A DNA stretch of 14,008 nucleotides from UBA6197 sp047638075 (GTDB lineage: Bacteria > Pseudomonadota > Alphaproteobacteria > Rhodobacterales > Rhodobacteraceae), in the NCBI RefSeq assembly GCF_047638075.1, contig NZ_JBLJBV010000020.1:1-14008 (forward strand), written 5' to 3'. How positions within the stretch are numbered: the stretch's first letter is position 1; every line of letters begins with the position of its first letter. The notes under the pieces are model-generated. The model was given only the letters and a program-made list of their open reading frames with translations. It had not been told where the DNA came from and did not search any database. Of the stretch, positions 13,996 to 14,008 are shown one piece after another. A program made the translations under genes and the position numbers.

Positions 13996-14008
13996 CTGTT
14001 CTCGGCAG

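Noticed and set aside
1..14008. CRISPR arrays, tRNA or rRNA genes, riboswitches
   Set aside because: No regularly spaced repeats, cloverleaf patterns, rRNA-like stretches or recognisable riboswitch cores were seen by eye on either strand.

Overview
This window carries a near-complete L-fucose catabolic island from an alphaproteobacterium, most likely a marine Rhodobacteraceae (Roseobacter-group) strain. That placement is inferred from G+C-rich codon usage, the style of the LldD, IstB and exonuclease-RecQ proteins, and the insertion-sequence debris. No rRNA or tRNA was seen to confirm it.

Layout. Positions 1-142 look like nested insertion-sequence ends. Then come an L-lactate dehydrogenase gene (lldD, 299-1465) and an L-fucose mutarotase gene (fucU, 1618-2052). 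An IclR-type regulator gene runs on the minus strand (2095-2865). Divergent from it is a tightly packed plus-strand operon from 2998 to 11145. Its order is 2-keto-3-deoxy-L-fuconate dehydrogenase, L-fuconolactonase, a sugar ABC transporter (ATPase, permease, periplasmic binding protein), a fumarylacetoacetate-hydrolase-family 2,4-diketo-3-deoxy-L-fuconate hydrolase, L-fuconate dehydratase and L-fucose dehydrogenase. From about 11150 to 11975 there is a decayed IS21-family remnant with a broken istB. The window ends in a damaged exonuclease-RecQ helicase gene (11976-13995).

How the genes work together. L-fucose enters through the ABC transporter and FucU interconverts its anomers. The SDR at 10360 oxidises it to L-fuconolactone and the amidohydrolase at 3741 opens the lactone. 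The enolase-superfamily enzyme at 9079 dehydrates L-fuconate to 2-keto-3-deoxy-L-fuconate, and the SDR at 2998 oxidises that to the 2,4-diketo acid. The FAH-family enzyme at 8222 cleaves it to pyruvate and L-lactate. LldD at 299 can turn the lactate into a second pyruvate. All steps of the known non-phosphorylative route are therefore present, with lactate disposal next door. The IclR protein probably controls the locus from an imperfect palindrome that overlaps the likely operon promoter (2938-2966).

Unusual points. There is a perfect 11-bp hairpin after the binding-protein gene and a 22-bp near-palindrome upstream of lldD. Insertion-sequence debris lies on both sides of the sugar island. 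One frame break occurs in a G6 run of the RecQ-like gene, whose 3' part also appears truncated. The biochemistry belongs to known families; I did not find a convincing wholly new system.
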